Assembly (NCBI GenBank): GCA_011046175.1
Contig: DSBB01000342.1
Location: forward strand, 1 to 13,720
DNA from: Candidatus Hydrogenedentota bacterium
GTDB taxonomy: Bacteria > Hydrogenedentota > Hydrogenedentia > Hydrogenedentales > CAITNO01
Length of the DNA stretch: 13,720 nucleotides
Direction: 5' to 3'
The position numbers and the translations under genes were made by a program. Positions within the stretch are counted from its first letter, which is position 1. The number at the start of each line of letters is the position of its first letter. The notes beneath the pieces were generated by a model. It was not told where the DNA came from. It made no database searches and worked only from the letters and a program-made list of their open reading frames with translations. Below, piece after piece: positions 12,446 to 13,720 of this stretch.

Positions 12446-13468
12446 TCACAAACGCCTTCGCGTATCTGTTCGCTCTTCCGCGCCGGGTTTCCAGGAAGTT
12501 CCGTCGGGCAGCAGCGACACCCACTCCAACGCTTTACGCGCCGGGTCAAGAGTATAGAGTTTTGCGCCTTTGGCCACCTTATCCGCGCCATACCCGTTGT
12601 GACCGGTGGCGCGTCCGTATATCATATCCACCCCGTCCATAACGCCGCTGTAATCGTTTACATGATCATGTCCGCAAAACATCGCCTGAATGCCTGCGGT
12701 GCGCGCTATCGGCAGCGAGGCGCCGTCTTCTTGTTCCATGCAGACGTTTTCGCCAATCACGCCGCGCGCAATGCCGCCGTCCCAAACGTCTTCGTATTGC
12801 TTGACGGGTATGTGAAACGCGGCGACCCGCATAACACGGTTTCCGCGTTCATCAAGGACGGCAGCGGCGTCGCCAATAAATTGCCGCGCTTCGTCATGGA
12901 CCCCTGTGGCGCGCGTATTCAAACAGAAAACCTCGGCGAGACGCGCGCCATTGCCGTCTTCAAGGGCAAGCACATAATTGCCGTCGCTTTCCATGCCGGC
13001 ATACAGGGTGTTTTTCGCCTCTGCCAACGCTTTATGCCCCATTGCGTAGTCGTCAAGTTGATCATGGTTGCCCCATGTGAAAGCCCAAGGAATCCCCAGC
13101 CCGCCGCACTGCTCAACAGCATAAACCATAAACTCCGCGCCGCGTCCGTCCGGGTTGTCATGCCACAAGTCGCCTGTAACCAGCAATACGTCCGGTTTCG
13201 CATGGTCAATGAGCCGGCGCATATCGTCAAGCGTCTTCAGGCGTTGCTTTTCTTCTCGTTGAGGCCATCTGCCTGTGCCATTGAAAAAATGAACATCAGT
13301 AAACTGCAAGATGCGGATGGCCGATGAATCGGGTATGTGTAAGCGCTTTTCCCAGGAAGGTGATGTTTGTCCGGCGCTTTCGCCTGGCGCCAAGGACGCC
13401 ATAAGTAACCCTGTCGTTGAAATTCCCAAAAAATTACGCCGCGTCATTTGTTCTCTTTTCATTGCCAT
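12446..13468 (-). CDS. TAT-exported calcineurin-like metallophosphatase
   Basis: This 340-residue protein has a twin-arginine signal (TRRNFLG, 9-15, then a hydrophobic stretch to about 27), so it is probably folded with its metals in the cytoplasm and exported. All metallophosphoesterase blocks are present: FTDVH (56-60), TGDLW (98-102), WGNHD (132-136), AFHIP (217-221) and CGHDHVND (265-272). The layout matches the Dcr2/purple-acid-phosphatase-like branch that hydrolyses phosphate mono- or diesters. The substrate is unknown. The start could be ATG 13468 or ATG 13462. The AAGGA site lies about 4 nt from the first and 10 nt from the second, so the choice is open and changes only two residues. 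In contrast to the small phosphoesterase at 2127, its active-site motifs are complete. It seems to be a single-gene unit. Confidence 0.88.
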   Translation of the reverse strand: MAMKREQMTRRNFLGISTTGLLMASLAPGESAGQTSPSWEKRLHIPDSSAIRILQFTDVHFFNGTGRWPQREEKQRLKTLDDMRRLIDHAKPDVLLVTGDLWHDNPDGRGAEFMVYAVEQCGGLGIPWAFTWGNHDQLDDYAMGHKALAEAKNTLYAGMESDGNYVLALEDGNGARLAEVFCLNTRATGVHDEARQFIGDAAAVLDERGNRVMRVAAFHIPVKQYEDVWDGGIARGVIGENVCMEQEDGASLPIARTAGIQAMFCGHDHVNDYSGVMDGVDMIYGRATGHNGYGADKVAKGAKLYTLDPARKALEWVSLLPDGTSWKPGAEERTDTRRRL

Positions 13469-13548
13469 TTGATCCTTCTTTTACTCATGCGTTATTGCTG
13501 GTGGGAATATCGGAACAATACACGTAATGTCCTTTGCTATAACAATTC

Positions 13549-13561
13549 TATTCAATGAATA
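13549..13561. repeat. 13-bp palindrome in AT-rich region upstream of the TAT phosphatase
   Basis: TATTCA-A-TGAATA is a perfect odd-length palindrome about 80 nt upstream of the phosphatase start, in AT-rich DNA. It may be an operator, or it may be a chance palindrome in AT-rich sequence. Confidence 0.3.
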
Positions 13562-13570
13562 ATTCCCAAC

Positions 13571-13585
13571 GCGGGCGTTGCCCGC
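13571..13585. repeat. GC-rich hairpin (GCGGGC-GTT-GCCCGC)
   Basis: This perfect 6-bp stem with a 3-nt loop is just left of the large inverted repeat. No T tract follows on either strand, so a terminator is not supported. It resembles the short palindromic units of the left-end element in form but not in sequence. Confidence 0.5.
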
Positions 13586-13617
13586 AACCCAAGAAATACA
13601 CACTGACTTGATGTTTC

Positions 13618-13703
13618 CCGTCATTCCCGTAAAAACGGGAATCCATCTGGCGTTAACAGTTCTTCTTGTATCTTCTGGATTCCCGTTTTCACGGGAATGA
13701 CGG
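13618..13703. repeat. 86-bp inverted repeat of two ATTCCC-N8-GGGAAT palindromic units
   Basis: Arms 13618-13645 and 13676-13703 are inverted copies of 28 bp with one mismatch, separated by 30 nt. Each arm contains its own palindrome of form ATTCCC-N8-GGGAAT (13623-13642 and 13679-13698). That pattern is the same as the Neisseria dRS3 core, and GTCATTCCCG...CGGGAATCCA units are widely dispersed in bacterial intergenic regions. The similarity to dRS3 is in form only and does not show common origin. It could serve as a bidirectional mRNA 3' end for genes beyond the window, or as a non-autonomous mobile repeat. The rest of 13469-13720 holds no gene. Confidence 0.75.
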
Positions 13704-13720
13704 TAGTCGTGGTCTATAGG

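Overview
The window looks like a stretch of ordinary chromosome from a Gram-negative-type, environmental bacterium. It has high GC in coding regions, Sec and TAT export signals, and YfhO-type membrane and DUF6807 proteins. That gene mix recalls the PVC/Hydrogenedentota/Lentisphaerota-like groups, but this placement is inference from gene content only. There are no rRNA or tRNA genes, no transposase gene and no CRISPR array.

Layout. 1-442 is non-coding repeat DNA: a 367-bp nested palindrome with 30-bp terminal inverted repeats, followed by a tract of AACGAGCC repeats. 545-1006 is a hicA-hicB toxin-antitoxin pair in which hicA carries a one-base frameshift. 1174-2624 is a translationally coupled + strand pair: an exported DUF6807 ('PmoA family') protein and a small YfcE-like metallophosphoesterase. 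2630-7968 is a - strand operon, read right to left. It encodes a SAM methyltransferase with a zinc ribbon, a 906-residue YfhO-type membrane protein, a second SAM methyltransferase with a decayed zinc ribbon, and, after a 65-nt gap, an exported protein of unknown family. 8144-9082 (+) is a HAAS-PspC-like membrane protein with its own promoter. 9094-11142 (-) is glycogen debranching enzyme GlgX. 11289-12437 (+) is glycerate 2-kinase. 12446-13468 (-) is a TAT-exported metallophosphatase. 13469-13720 is non-coding and holds small palindromes and an 86-bp inverted repeat made of two ATTCCC-N8-GGGAAT units.

How the genes fit together. The methyltransferase-YfhO-methyltransferase block is best read as a cell-envelope glycan or lipid-linked sugar modification unit, because gene ends overlap or abut and ribosome binding sites lie inside the preceding gene. 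GlgX (glycogen breakdown) and glycerate kinase (glycerate into glycolysis) are separate single-gene units of central carbon metabolism. Three convergent gene pairs end within 5-11 nt of each other with no visible intrinsic terminator.

I did not find a clearly new multi-gene system. The points most worth a second look are the giant nested palindrome, the frameshifted hicA with intact hicB, the asymmetric methyltransferase pair around YfhO, the unknown exported protein, and the MPE lacking its usual GNxD motif beside DUF6807.
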